Source: Clostridia bacterium (GTDB taxonomy: Bacteria; Bacillota; Clostridia; Oscillospirales; Acutalibacteraceae). Taken from it: a stretch of 38,611 nucleotides of DNA. Positions within the stretch are counted from its first letter, which is position 1. The number at the start of each line of letters is the position of its first letter. The translations under genes and the position numbers were made by a program. The stretch is from NCBI GenBank assembly GCA_017531385.1, contig JAFXLD010000088.1, positions 1 to 38,611 on the forward strand, read 5' to 3'. This document shows, in pieces, positions 1 to 7,150 of the stretch. A model generated the notes under the pieces. That model ran no database searches and had not been told where the DNA came from. It was given only the letters and a program-made list of their open reading frames with translations.

Positions 1-558
1 AAAATATTACCGAGCGAAAAAGCCCGTGCTTACAAAATGAAACACGATGCAATTAAAAAGCAAGGTGCAAGGACTGATTTAACTTCGTCACAAGTTGGGA
101 CGAAGTTCCGCAGTGATGAAAAGCTCGCAGAAACAATGCCTGATTCCCGAATGCAGATTCAAAGATATATCAGATTAAATAATTTACAGCCGGCTCTTCT
201 TGATATGGTAGATGAAAAAAGAATTTCTTTTACACCTGCAGTTGAACTTTCGTATTTAACAGAAGAGGAACAATGCAACTTAATTGAAACTATTGACAGT
301 GAAGATTGTACTCCGTCACTTTCTCAGGCACAACGTATGCATAAATTAAGTGATGAGAAAAAACTCACTATGGATGTTATTTTTGAAATTATGCAGGAGC
401 AAAAAGCGAATCAAAAGGAGTATGTAAAAATCCCGATAGAAACTTTTAAGAAGTATTTCAAGAAAGATATGCCGCCCAAAAAGATGGAAGAGATAACTGA
501 AAAGGCTCTTGCACGGTATGCAATAATGCTTCAAAAACAACGACAGTGGGAGCGATAA
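1..558 (+). CDS. ParB-like partition/nucleoid protein, 5' end missing
   Basis: The reading frame is open from base 1, so the N-terminal ParB nuclease-like domain lies outside the window. The first visible residues (LPSEKARAYKMK) match the start of the central DNA-binding part of ParB/Noc/KorB-type proteins, just after the N-terminal domain. The helix-turn-helix follows, with its recognition segment near SRMQIQRYIRLNNL, and then a segment resembling FTPAVELSYL that is typical of the ParB copies on clostridial mobile elements. The C-terminus is charged and probably helical. Such proteins bind element DNA for segregation or transcriptional control. The next gene cluster is mobC and a relaxase, so this is the mobile element's own ParB rather than the chromosomal one. 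There is no ParA in view. Confidence 0.8.
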   Translation, partial: KILPSEKARAYKMKHDAIKKQGARTDLTSSQVGTKFRSDEKLAETMPDSRMQIQRYIRLNNLQPALLDMVDEKRISFTPAVELSYLTEEEQCNLIETIDSEDCTPSLSQAQRMHKLSDEKKLTMDVIFEIMQEQKANQKEYVKIPIETFKKYFKKDMPPKKMEEITEKALARYAIMLQKQRQWER

Positions 559-578
559 AAAGTGTGGTATCGTCTTTG

Positions 579-611
579 CGAGCATTGGATTTGTTGCAAC
601 AAATCCGCTCG
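579..611. other. Candidate oriT: long palindrome between parB-like gene and mobC
   Basis: A perfect 20-bp palindrome, GGATTTGTTGCAACAAATCC, lies at 587-606. It is flanked by a further inverted pair, CGAGC (579-583) and GCTCG (607-611), separated from the core by ATT on the left only. It sits in the short gap between the upstream stop codon and the mobC ribosome binding site, which is where the transfer origin usually lies in MobC/MobA elements. The nick site cannot be read from the sequence. A transcriptional or ParB-type operator is the alternative. Confidence 0.5.
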
Positions 612-636
612 GAAGCATAAGAAAGGAGTGAAACAC

Positions 637-957
637 TTGCCGAGAAAAAGACAACACCGATACGCTTTTTATCTTGATGATGAAGAAAACGAAATGCTTT
701 TAAGTCAGACAAAAGAATATAACGTCAGCGTTTCAAAGCTCATAAGACTGTTGATTTTGTATCAATGCATAAAATTTCCGCCTAAAGAAATTCGTTCTGT
801 TGTTCCGGAACTTCGCCGTATAGGTAACAATCTTAATCAGATTGCAAGGGCTTTAAACTCAAAATCTTTTGTAACCGATAAAGAAATCAGAAATGCAATT
901 ACCGAATTGCGTAATTGTGAAAAACAGTTGCTTGAAAATTTTGATACAGGGAGGTGA
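637..957 (+). CDS. mobC: MobC-like relaxosome accessory protein
   Basis: This 106-residue basic protein helps the relaxase recognise and open oriT. The hallmark MobC segment LRRIGNNLNQIARALN is present in the second half. The N-terminus (RKRQHRYAFYLDDEE) resembles the ribbon-helix-helix start of these proteins. I place the start at TTG 637 because AAAGGAG (622-628) lies 8 nt upstream. Upstream in-frame starts would run through the oriT-like palindrome and give an unrelated leader. The relaxase begins 6 nt after the stop codon, so the two genes are co-transcribed. Confidence 0.85.
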   Translation: MPRKRQHRYAFYLDDEENEMLLSQTKEYNVSVSKLIRLLILYQCIKFPPKEIRSVVPELRRIGNNLNQIARALNSKSFVTDKEIRNAITELRNCEKQLLENFDTGR

Positions 958-963
958 AAATTT

Positions 964-2283
964 ATAGCAATAACAAAAATTAAAAAGTTAAAAACGGGAC
1001 TTTCAAAGCTGATTGATTATGCAATGAATCCTTCAAAAACTACTGCCGATAAAATTTTTAATGACGGTATGAAAAACGAAGAAGTGGTTTTTGTCAGAGG
1101 TATAAACTGCACACCCGAATTTGCAAAAGCACAGATGCAGGAAACAAAAGACATGTTTAATAAAAATTCAGGTAATGTCGGTTATCATATTATTCAATCC
1201 TTTGATGATAACGAGGGTACGAATGAACAGGTTTTTGAAATCGGTTGCAGACTTGCTGAAGAATTATTCGGTGATAAATTTGAAGTGATTGTTGCACTTC
1301 ATAAAAATACGGACAACCTTCATTGCCATATTGTTGTAAACTCTGTTTCATTTGTTGACGGTAAAAAGTTTAATGATAACAAAACATTCTTAAATAAAAT
1401 GCGAACTGTTTCAGACAGACTTTGCAGAGAGCAGGGATTATCGGTTATTGAAAATCCGAAACCGTCAAAGCATCAATGTTATCCTCAGTATATTGCAGAG
1501 CGTGACGGTGAGTATAACAAATTCACAACTCTCAAAAAAGATATAGATGAGTGTATTCTTCGTGCAGGTAGTGAGCGAGGTTTTCTTTATGAAATGCAAA
1601 AGCTCGGTTACAGATTTGATTTTTCTAAACCTCATACAACGGTTAATCATCCGTCATTCAAAAGACCGGTGTGGTTATGTGACCTTGGTGATGAATATTC
1701 TTTTGAAAGAATCAGCCAAAAACTTTATGCCGATTGGAGACATTACAGAATTGATTTACCGCCACAGGATGAGTGGAAAGATTATCTTTTTGGCTTTGAA
1801 AGGAATCACAAAGAGGTTTATGTTCATTTCGTTACAGTGGTTCAGACGGTGAAAAGCCGACCTAAAGAAAACTACTATATCGAAAAATATCTGCAGAGAG
1901 AAATCATAAAGCTTGACCGTCTGATTGAGCAGCAGAATCTTTTATGTCATAACGATATTGAAACTGATGAGCAGTTGCAGTCTTTCAAACAGGAATGTAT
2001 AAATGAAATGGCAGAGGTAACCGAAGCGCGAAGAATCTATCGCAACAAATTAAAATCTGCTGTTCGCAAGGGAGATGAAAAGGAAATCGCAGAAATAAAA
2101 GATACTATCAGCCTGTTTTCCGAAAGGCTGAAAATTCTTCGCAAGAACATTAACACCTGCGAAAGAATTGAAAAATCAGAGCCTGAGATAGAAAACAAGA
2201 TTGAACAAATTCTTGAAATCGAACAGCAACAGAAAAACAAAACACAAAACAGAAACCGTGGCTATTCACGGGATGTGAGATAA
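964..2283 (+). CDS. MobA/VirD2-family relaxase with apparent ATA start
   Basis: This relaxase would nick the element at oriT and lead the transferred strand. The catalytic tyrosine is probably Y19 in LIDYAMNPSKT. The metal-binding histidine motif is HKNTDNLHCHIVVNSV (H113, H120 and H122 counted from codon 964). The C-terminal 150 residues are charged and look coiled-coil. Relaxases of this group begin MAITKI or MATTKI. Here the same peptide AITKIKKLKTG is encoded, but its first codon is ATA at 964, placed 9 nt after GGAGG (950-954). The first true ATG (1024) would remove the catalytic tyrosine. ATA is therefore either a real weak start or a mutation that lowers relaxase expression. The gene continues directly into the small ORF at 2297. 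Confidence 0.88.
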   Translation: MAITKIKKLKTGLSKLIDYAMNPSKTTADKIFNDGMKNEEVVFVRGINCTPEFAKAQMQETKDMFNKNSGNVGYHIIQSFDDNEGTNEQVFEIGCRLAEELFGDKFEVIVALHKNTDNLHCHIVVNSVSFVDGKKFNDNKTFLNKMRTVSDRLCREQGLSVIENPKPSKHQCYPQYIAERDGEYNKFTTLKKDIDECILRAGSERGFLYEMQKLGYRFDFSKPHTTVNHPSFKRPVWLCDLGDEYSFERISQKLYADWRHYRIDLPPQDEWKDYLFGFERNHKEVYVHFVTVVQTVKSRPKENYYIEKYLQREIIKLDRLIEQQNLLCHNDIETDEQLQSFKQECINEMAEVTEARRIYRNKLKSAVRKGDEKEIAEIKDTISLFSERLKILRKNINTCERIEKSEPEIENKIEQILEIEQQQKNKTQNRNRGYSRDVR

Positions 2284-2296
2284 GGAGGAATAAATT

Positions 2297-2548
2297 ATTA
2301 AAATTATAGAGTTAGCGAAGAAAATAAAAGAGTATTATGAAATCATAAAAGCAGATGTTATAAAAAAATTAAGCGGCACAAAAGCAGAATGCACACTGCC
2401 TATAGATACCTATGCCCTTGAAAATTTCGTGCGTTGTATCTGGTATGATATTACAGAGTTTTTCTCTAAAGAGGAAAATGTAATAAACTGCAGACAGCAA
2501 AAGCCTGAAAATGCAGATACTGCACCTTTGACAGAAGAAGTTGTTTAA
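2297..2548 (+). CDS. Small conserved-looking element protein with apparent ATT start
   Basis: An uninterrupted frame of 83 codons encodes a mostly helical, mixed-charge peptide that begins KIIELAKKIKEYYEIIKAD and contains LENFVRCIWYDITEFF. The frame has no ATG, and its only GTG and TTG codons lie in the middle or near the end. GGAGG (2284-2288) lies 8 nt before ATT at 2297, and an in-frame TAA at 2291 closes the frame upstream. The leader (GGAGGAATAAATT) is nearly the same as the one before the recombinase ATG (GGAGGAATAAAAATT), which argues that translation starts here. I do not recognise a domain. Its place between relaxase and recombinase suggests an accessory role in transfer or excision. 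Confidence 0.6.
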   Translation: MKIIELAKKIKEYYEIIKADVIKKLSGTKAECTLPIDTYALENFVRCIWYDITEFFSKEENVINCRQQKPENADTAPLTEEVV

Positions 2549-2556
2549 TCAGATAA

Positions 2557-2583
2557 TAGGGGTGTAAAAAAATTGCACCCCTA
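2557..2583 (+). promoter_or_regulatory. Stem-loop ahead of the serine recombinase
   Basis: TAGGGGTG (2557-2564) pairs perfectly with CACCCCTA (2576-2583) around an A-rich loop. The following bases are AAAAATT rather than a T-run, so it is a poor terminator on the plus strand. It could protect the recombinase mRNA 5' end, act as a processing site, or attenuate read-through from the transfer genes. Confidence 0.5.
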
Positions 2584-2606
2584 AAAATTAAGGAGGAATA
2601 AAAATT

Positions 2607-4097
2607 ATGACAGCAGTAATTTATGCACGATATTCAAGTGATAATCAAAAAGAAGAATCTATTGATGGTCAGCTCAGAGAGTGCAAATCTTATGCCGAAA
2701 GAAATGGTATTAAGATTATAAATTCGTATATTGACAGAGCATTATCCGCAAAAACAGATAACAGACCTCAATTTCAAAAAATGATTCATGACAGCTCTCG
2801 AAAATTATTTGATATAATCCTGGTATGGAAGCTTGACCGTTTTGCTCGTAACCGTTATGACTCTGCGCATTACAAAAATGTGCTTAACAAAAATTCAGTC
2901 AAGGTCGTTTCTGTAACTGAAACAATATCCCGCGGAGCAGAAGGAATACTTCTTGAATCCATGCTGGAAGGTATGGCTGAATATTATTCAGCGGAGTTAA
3001 GTGAAAAGATAACAAGAGGCCTTACAGAAAATGCTCTTAAATGCAAATTCAATGGTGGTACAAGAACCATAGGTTATCTTATAAATTCTGAGCAAATGTA
3101 TGAAATAGACCCACAGGCTGCACCTATTGTTTTAGAAGCTTTCAAACTTTATGTTTCCGGAAAGACAATGAAAGAGGTTACGGAAATTGTTAATGAAATG
3201 GGACTACGTACTGCCCGTGGACATAAATTGAATCTAAGTGCAACACAGAGAATGCTTCAGAATCGTAAATATTTAGGTGAATACAGATACAGTAATCATG
3301 TTACCGAATGCGGTATTCCTCAGATAATTCCCACCGATTTATTTGAAAGAGTACAGAAGACCTTAGAGAAAAACAAAAAAGCTCCGGCAAGTCATAAAGC
3401 AACGGATGATTATCTGCTCACAACAAAACTGTTCTGCGGTGACTGCGGCTCAATTATGGTCGGTGAAATCGGCAGAGGCAGAAACAATCAACAGTATCGT
3501 TATTATAAGTGTATAAGTGCAAAACGCAAAAAGGGATGCAAAAGTCGAAAAGGCATCAAGAAAGATGTTCTTGAAAATCTTGTTCTTACGCACATTATAA
3601 AAACCATTATGGATGATGATACTGTAGAAGCAATTATTGATATTGCTATGAAAGAACAAGCAAAAGAAAATGTGGCTCTTCCTGCTTTGAAGAAACAATT
3701 GAGTGATGTTAAACGTGGCATTGAAAATATACTTAATGCCATTCAGGACGGCATTTACAATTCGTCCACAAAAGAGCGTTTGGATAAATTGGAAAAGAGC
3801 AAAGAAGAACTGGAAATTCTTATCGCAAAAGAAAAACTCAGCAAACCTCTTCTGCCAAGAGAATGTATAAGATATTGGCTCTACGAACTTCGAAAACTCA
3901 ATATAGATAGCCTTGAAGCACGCAAATGCTTGGTAAATACCTTTCTCAATTCAGTCGTAGTTTATAAAGATAAAATAGAATTAGTTTTCAACTATCGTGA
4001 GGGGACAGAAACTGTCCCCTTCGACAGATTGATTAGCGTTTCGGATACATATATTGATACTCCACCAGAAAACATCAACACTCTTAACGGGTGTTGA
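2607..4097 (+). CDS. Large serine recombinase (site-specific integrase/excisionase)
   Basis: This 496-residue protein has the full large-serine-recombinase layout. The N-terminal resolvase domain carries YARYS with the probable nucleophile Ser10, and its conserved Arg motif lies in KLDRFARNRYDS. A recombinase domain spans about residues 150-260. A zinc ribbon follows, with C277, C280, C302 and C311, then a coiled coil at about 340-410. These enzymes integrate and excise elements between attP and attB, and the related TnpX of Tn4451 is the best-known clostridial example. The start is ATG 2607 with AAGGAGG upstream. The stop codon lies inside the stem of a terminator, and the last ten codons lie inside the first copy of a tandemly repeated unit, which puts the gene at the very end of its element. 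Confidence 0.95.
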   Translation: MTAVIYARYSSDNQKEESIDGQLRECKSYAERNGIKIINSYIDRALSAKTDNRPQFQKMIHDSSRKLFDIILVWKLDRFARNRYDSAHYKNVLNKNSVKVVSVTETISRGAEGILLESMLEGMAEYYSAELSEKITRGLTENALKCKFNGGTRTIGYLINSEQMYEIDPQAAPIVLEAFKLYVSGKTMKEVTEIVNEMGLRTARGHKLNLSATQRMLQNRKYLGEYRYSNHVTECGIPQIIPTDLFERVQKTLEKNKKAPASHKATDDYLLTTKLFCGDCGSIMVGEIGRGRNNQQYRYYKCISAKRKKGCKSRKGIKKDVLENLVLTHIIKTIMDDDTVEAIIDIAMKEQAKENVALPALKKQLSDVKRGIENILNAIQDGIYNSSTKERLDKLEKSKEELEILIAKEKLSKPLLPRECIRYWLYELRKLNIDSLEARKCLVNTFLNSVVVYKDKIELVFNYREGTETVPFDRLISVSDTYIDTPPENINTLNGC

Positions 4098-4223
4098 TTG
4101 TTTTTTTGCCACAAAGGTATTCGAAACCGTATTTGTCCATCTCGTGTCGGTTCGCCATAGGCGGAGACACGAGGGACATATAATCGAACCTGCCGAAGGC
4201 GTCAGCCTTCGGATACCGCCATC
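4061..4223. repeat. Tandem element-end unit, copy 1 (163 bp)
   Basis: This is the first of two adjacent copies, about 95% alike by eye. It begins TCCACCAGAAAAC and contains, in order, the 3' end of the recombinase gene, a terminator (4074-4107), a long hairpin (TGTCCATCTCGTGTC with a partner arm lacking two bases), and a short hairpin CCGAAGGC/GCCTTCGG. The tandem arrangement suggests a duplicated mobile-element end rather than an ordinary intergenic region. Confidence 0.85.
4074..4107 (+). terminator. Rho-independent terminator of the recombinase
   Basis: ATCAACAC (4074-4081) pairs with GTGTTGAT (4091-4098), followed by TG and a run of seven T. The recombinase TGA stop (4095-4097) is part of the stem. 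Confidence 0.85.
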
Positions 4224-4388
4224 TCCACCAGAAAACATCAACACTCTTAACGGGTGTTGATTGTTTTTTTGCCACAAAAGTTTTCGGAACCGTATTTGTC
4301 CATCTCGTGTCGGTTCGCCATAGGCGGAGACACGAGATGGACATATAATCGAACCTGCCGAAGGCGTCAGCCTTCAGATATCGCTATC
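4224..4388. repeat. Tandem element-end unit, copy 2 (165 bp)
   Basis: The second copy differs from the first by about ten substitutions and a 2-bp indel. Here the long hairpin is perfect: TGTCCATCTCGTGTC pairs over 15 bp with GACACGAGATGGACA. The unit is followed by TCCAC again at 4389, so CTCCAC marks the start of copy 1, the junction between copies and the junction with the flanking chromosome. No coding function is apparent. A short frame ending in PPENINTLNGC, the recombinase's own last residues, is simply a product of the duplication. Confidence 0.85.
4237..4270 (+). terminator. Second copy of the recombinase terminator
   Basis: The same ATCAACAC/GTGTTGAT stem and T-run as in copy 1 recurs 163 bp downstream. 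The element therefore ends in two terminators in series. Confidence 0.8.
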
Positions 4389-4393
4389 TCCAC

Positions 4394-4423
4394 AAAAAAA
4401 ACCACCGTCACCGGTGGTTTTTT
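4394..4423. terminator. Terminator of the secreted hydrolase, usable on both strands
   Basis: ACCACCG (4401-4407) pairs with CGGTGGT (4412-4418), with A-rich and T-rich flanks on the two sides. It lies just after the minus-strand stop codon at 4436. It also marks the first chromosomal sequence beyond the mobile element. Confidence 0.85.
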
Positions 4424-4435
4424 GCTGCATTTTAC

Positions 4436-6277
4436 TTATCCGAACATGATGCCTGTAAGCTTCTCATAAAGATACTGAGTCAGGATTCCGGGTGCTTCAG
4501 AGAAACCGTTTGTGCCGATTTTCTCATAGAGCCAGAGGCTTAACTCTCTAAGAATTGTGGGATCTTTTTCCTCTGCGGGAGCTTCGAGAAGACCTTCTTT
4601 TGCAAGAATCTTCACAAGTCTTGCTTCACATGCTTCTGCTTCGCCGATAACACCTGTTGTTGAAGCGAGAATTGCTTCTGCCTCGGCAACTGCTTCATTG
4701 ATTTCTTTGATTTCTGCAGCAGTCATTCCTGTTGTATCAAGATCCTTCACATTGTTCATGTAAATTCTCACGTTGCTTGTAATTCTGCCGATATTGAACT
4801 GAGGGAAGTCGGGTGATGAATATACATCCTGAACATCATCTCTTGCGATAAGTTCAAGAGCAAGCTTGAGAATGATGTCATTAAGAGCTGTAAGGTCATG
4901 TCTCTGACCGTCAAAATAGAATGTCTGGTCGGGAATAAGACCTGCAGATGCGTCAACTACTCTGTCGGGAGAAATATGGTTGTGAGTGGGATCTGAGCAA
5001 TGTGTGTTCTTCTGAACATAATTTTCGGGAAGAGTTTCACCGCAGTTTGCAAAATATGCGCCCATTGATGTTGAATCTGTCTGGATGATGAAGTCAGCAT
5101 TCTGGCTGTTCCATGTTGAGCCGACGTCAATCATGGGTGTGTCGTATTCGCAGAAACAGAACACCTGAACACCGTCTTCGATAAGACCGAGAATGTTATC
5201 GTGGCAGTTGAGCTGTGCCTGATAATAGATATCTGTCTGTCTTCTGAGTTCTGCTCTTTCGGGAGTTGAAAGATACTTTTCACGTGCTGTGGGATAATCA
5301 CCTGAGGGACAGAGAACCCACATGTTTGTGCTTGTTGTCATAACATCTTCAACAAGAGTTGAAACTGCAGCATCAACAACGCTCATAATAACTTCGTCGG
5401 GAAGAATTCTCAGTGCAATTTCAATAAGTCTTGCTGTGAATTCATCAAGAAGACCGAGGTTTTCAAGGAAACCGTTGTAAAGATAATCGGGATCTTTGAA
5501 TGAAAGTCTGTCGTTGAAAATGTCACCGATGATTGTTGAACCGTCGAGTGCGGGAACAACAAGGATAATCTTATGAAGATCATCGGCAACTTCGGGATAA
5601 TATTCTATAAGACCGCTGAAAAGTGTACCGCCCTGGCTGAGGGGAACAAGGTTAACCTTGTCGTGACCTGTCTGAGCCTTTACCATCTGAATGAAATTGT
5701 AAAGTTCGTCAACGAGCTCAAGGTGGTTGCCGAATGAGTTGTATGCGAAATAATACATGTGGTCAAGGGGCTGTTCTGTTTCATAAAGATTGAAAGGAAC
5801 ATGACCGAAAACTTCTTCCTGACCGTAATCCGGAGTATCAGCTGTTGACTGATAGTATTTCTCTGTTACAACATTATCGGGGAGATTGCCGTTTTCGTCA
5901 CTTGCGTTGTGACCGAAACAATCCCATACTGCTTTTGCTGCAGCTTTTGAAAGACCTGCATCGCTCTGTGTGAAAAGTGATACAATAGCAGGAATTGCAA
6001 GCCTTTTGATAAGCTTATCAATCTGAACATACGCAGGAAAACTTGTAATGTAATTTCCTGCATCGTCTGTGAGAAGATTGCCCTCACCGTCTGTCATCCA
6101 TGTGTTTGACTGACCGAGACCGGGAACGATGATTGTGGGGTAAAATTCACATTCGCCGTTGCAGTCTGTCATTACGGGTATGCTTGTTTCTTCGGCAGAA
6201 ATACTGATAATGCCGAATGAAAGAAGCATTGCAAGACAAAGAACAAGAGCAATTATTTTTCTGAATGTTTTTTTCAT
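4436..6277 (-). CDS. Secreted alpha/beta-hydrolase-like protein, possible lipase/acyltransferase
   Basis: This 613-residue protein has a clear signal peptide: KK at the N-terminus, a hydrophobic stretch at about 8-27, and a cleavage region near ISAEE. The mature part contains PTIIVPGLGQS, which resembles the oxyanion-hole strand of LCAT- or lipase-type hydrolases. VNLVPLSQGG has the nucleophile elbow, with Ser214 the probable nucleophile. The canonical GxSxG first glycine is Pro212 here. The last ~100 residues are helical and acidic. The substrate cannot be told from the sequence. The gene stands alone, with its own promoter (6317-6345) and terminator. Confidence 0.7.
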   Translation of the reverse strand: MKKTFRKIIALVLCLAMLLSFGIISISAEETSIPVMTDCNGECEFYPTIIVPGLGQSNTWMTDGEGNLLTDDAGNYITSFPAYVQIDKLIKRLAIPAIVSLFTQSDAGLSKAAAKAVWDCFGHNASDENGNLPDNVVTEKYYQSTADTPDYGQEEVFGHVPFNLYETEQPLDHMYYFAYNSFGNHLELVDELYNFIQMVKAQTGHDKVNLVPLSQGGTLFSGLIEYYPEVADDLHKIILVVPALDGSTIIGDIFNDRLSFKDPDYLYNGFLENLGLLDEFTARLIEIALRILPDEVIMSVVDAAVSTLVEDVMTTSTNMWVLCPSGDYPTAREKYLSTPERAELRRQTDIYYQAQLNCHDNILGLIEDGVQVFCFCEYDTPMIDVGSTWNSQNADFIIQTDSTSMGAYFANCGETLPENYVQKNTHCSDPTHNHISPDRVVDASAGLIPDQTFYFDGQRHDLTALNDIILKLALELIARDDVQDVYSSPDFPQFNIGRITSNVRIYMNNVKDLDTTGMTAAEIKEINEAVAEAEAILASTTGVIGEAEACEARLVKILAKEGLLEAPAEEKDPTILRELSLWLYEKIGTNGFSEAPGILTQYLYEKLTGIMFG

Positions 6278-6316
6278 TGTAAAACACTTCCTCTTTTCAA
6301 GGTATGATTTAACAAT

Positions 6317-6345
6317 ATTTTAACACAACAATTCAGCATTTTCAA
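6317..6345 (-). promoter_or_regulatory. Sigma-A type promoter for the secreted hydrolase
   Basis: On the minus strand TTGAAA (6340-6345) is followed after exactly 17 bp by TAAAAT (6317-6322), about 40 bases before the start codon. Confidence 0.7.
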
Positions 6346-6380
6346 CCGAAAAATAAAAATATAACCATTGTTAAAAAAAT

Positions 6381-6410
6381 AAAGTACAACACCGAAGCGT
6401 TGTACTTTTT
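6381..6410 (-). terminator. Terminator after the YbjQ-family gene
   Basis: AAGTACAAC (6382-6390) pairs with GTTGTACTT (6399-6407), with T-rich sequence beyond it on the minus strand. It lies just downstream of the minus-strand stop codon at 6426. Confidence 0.8.
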
Positions 6411-6425
6411 AATATGAGGTATCCG

Positions 6426-6743
6426 TTATTTTGTTACAAATTTTACAGCTGTGCCGTAAGCGATAACTTCTGCTGCACCCTGCATTACTGCTGCTGATAC
6501 ATAACGAATGTTGACAATCGCATCTGCACCGAGCTTTTCTGCTTCTTCGGTCATACGCTTTGTTGCCAGTGCACGGGCTTCGTTCATCATCTCGTTATAG
6601 GCTTTAAGTTCACCGCCCACAACCGTTTTAAGCATCTGACCAAGATCTTTTCCGATGTTTTTGGTCTGAATGGTGCTGCCCCGCACAAGTCCCAACATTT
6701 CAAGTTCTTTGCCTGTGATGTAATCAGTATTTACTAAGATCAT
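6426..6743 (-). CDS. YbjQ/UPF0145 family protein
   Basis: This 105-residue protein has the YbjQ (DUF74, PF01906) pattern from end to end. It starts MILVNTDYITGKE, has the LVRGSTIQTKNIGKD strand, a central helix with YNEMMNEARALATKRM, and then EKLGADAIVNIRY and AAEVIAYGTAVK. Members form pentamers and have been loosely called heavy-metal binding, but no function is established. Its start overlaps the end of the upstream membrane-protein gene by 20 nt, so the two are translationally linked. Confidence 0.9.
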   Translation of the reverse strand: MILVNTDYITGKELEMLGLVRGSTIQTKNIGKDLGQMLKTVVGGELKAYNEMMNEARALATKRMTEEAEKLGADAIVNIRYVSAAVMQGAAEVIAYGTAVKFVTK

Positions 6744-6948
6744 CTTCTTCGCCGCTCCTTATTTCTTTTATTCTTTCCACACATACCGCAATCATTAAAA
6801 TTGACAGTATGATCGGTATAATGCCCAATGCGTATTTCCAGAATCCGTCAAAAAATGTAATCAGAAATCCGAAATAAACAATGAAATATATAACAAACAA
6901 AACGGAGATCACAATCGGCGCTATTAACTTTTTATTCTGCTTTTTCAT
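6724..6948 (-). CDS. Small two-helix membrane protein
   Basis: This 74-residue protein has a basic N-terminus (KKQNKK), two hydrophobic segments (about 9-32 and 38-57) and a charged tail, KEIRSGEEDDLSKY. AAAAGGAG lies just upstream of the start, and a strong promoter sits at 6981-7009. It is the first gene of a two-gene operon with the YbjQ-family protein. I do not recognise a family. Confidence 0.75.
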   Translation of the reverse strand: MKKQNKKLIAPIVISVLFVIYFIVYFGFLITFFDGFWKYALGIIPIILSILMIAVCVERIKEIRSGEEDDLSKY

Positions 6949-6980
6949 TGCATGTCTCCTTTTTTGGATATTACGTTATA

Positions 6981-7009
6981 ATTATAACACACTTTATTTT
7001 TAATAGCAA
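6981..7009 (-). promoter_or_regulatory. Promoter of the membrane protein/YbjQ operon
   Basis: On the minus strand TTGCTA (7004-7009), 17 bp, then TATAAT (6981-6986). The start codon lies about 33 nt further on. Confidence 0.75.
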
Positions 7010-7086
7010 TCTTGTTTGTGTGAAAATTTATATTTATAAAATGATGCAGAATGCTGAACCTGTTTTCCTGTTTTTTCCAAATATTC

Positions 7087-7115
7087 TTGACTTTTATCCT
7101 TGCAAATACTATAAT
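7087..7115 (+). promoter_or_regulatory. Strong promoter of the GH16 gene
   Basis: TTGACT (7087-7092), a 17-bp spacer and TATAAT (7110-7115) are close to the sigma-A consensus. The GH16 ATG at 7151 follows 35 nt later. Confidence 0.8.
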
Positions 7116-7150
7116 TTAGTTACAATCTATATTTTAAGAGGTGGGTTTTT

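Noticed and set aside
562-636. Upstream extension of mobC from an ATG at 562
   Set aside because: The extension would be translated across the oriT-like palindrome and has no ribosome binding site. TTG 637 has AAAGGAG at the right distance and matches the family N-terminus.
4054-4260. A 68-codon plus-strand frame ending in the same residues as the recombinase
   Set aside because: It has no ribosome binding site and arises from the tandem duplication of the recombinase 3' end.
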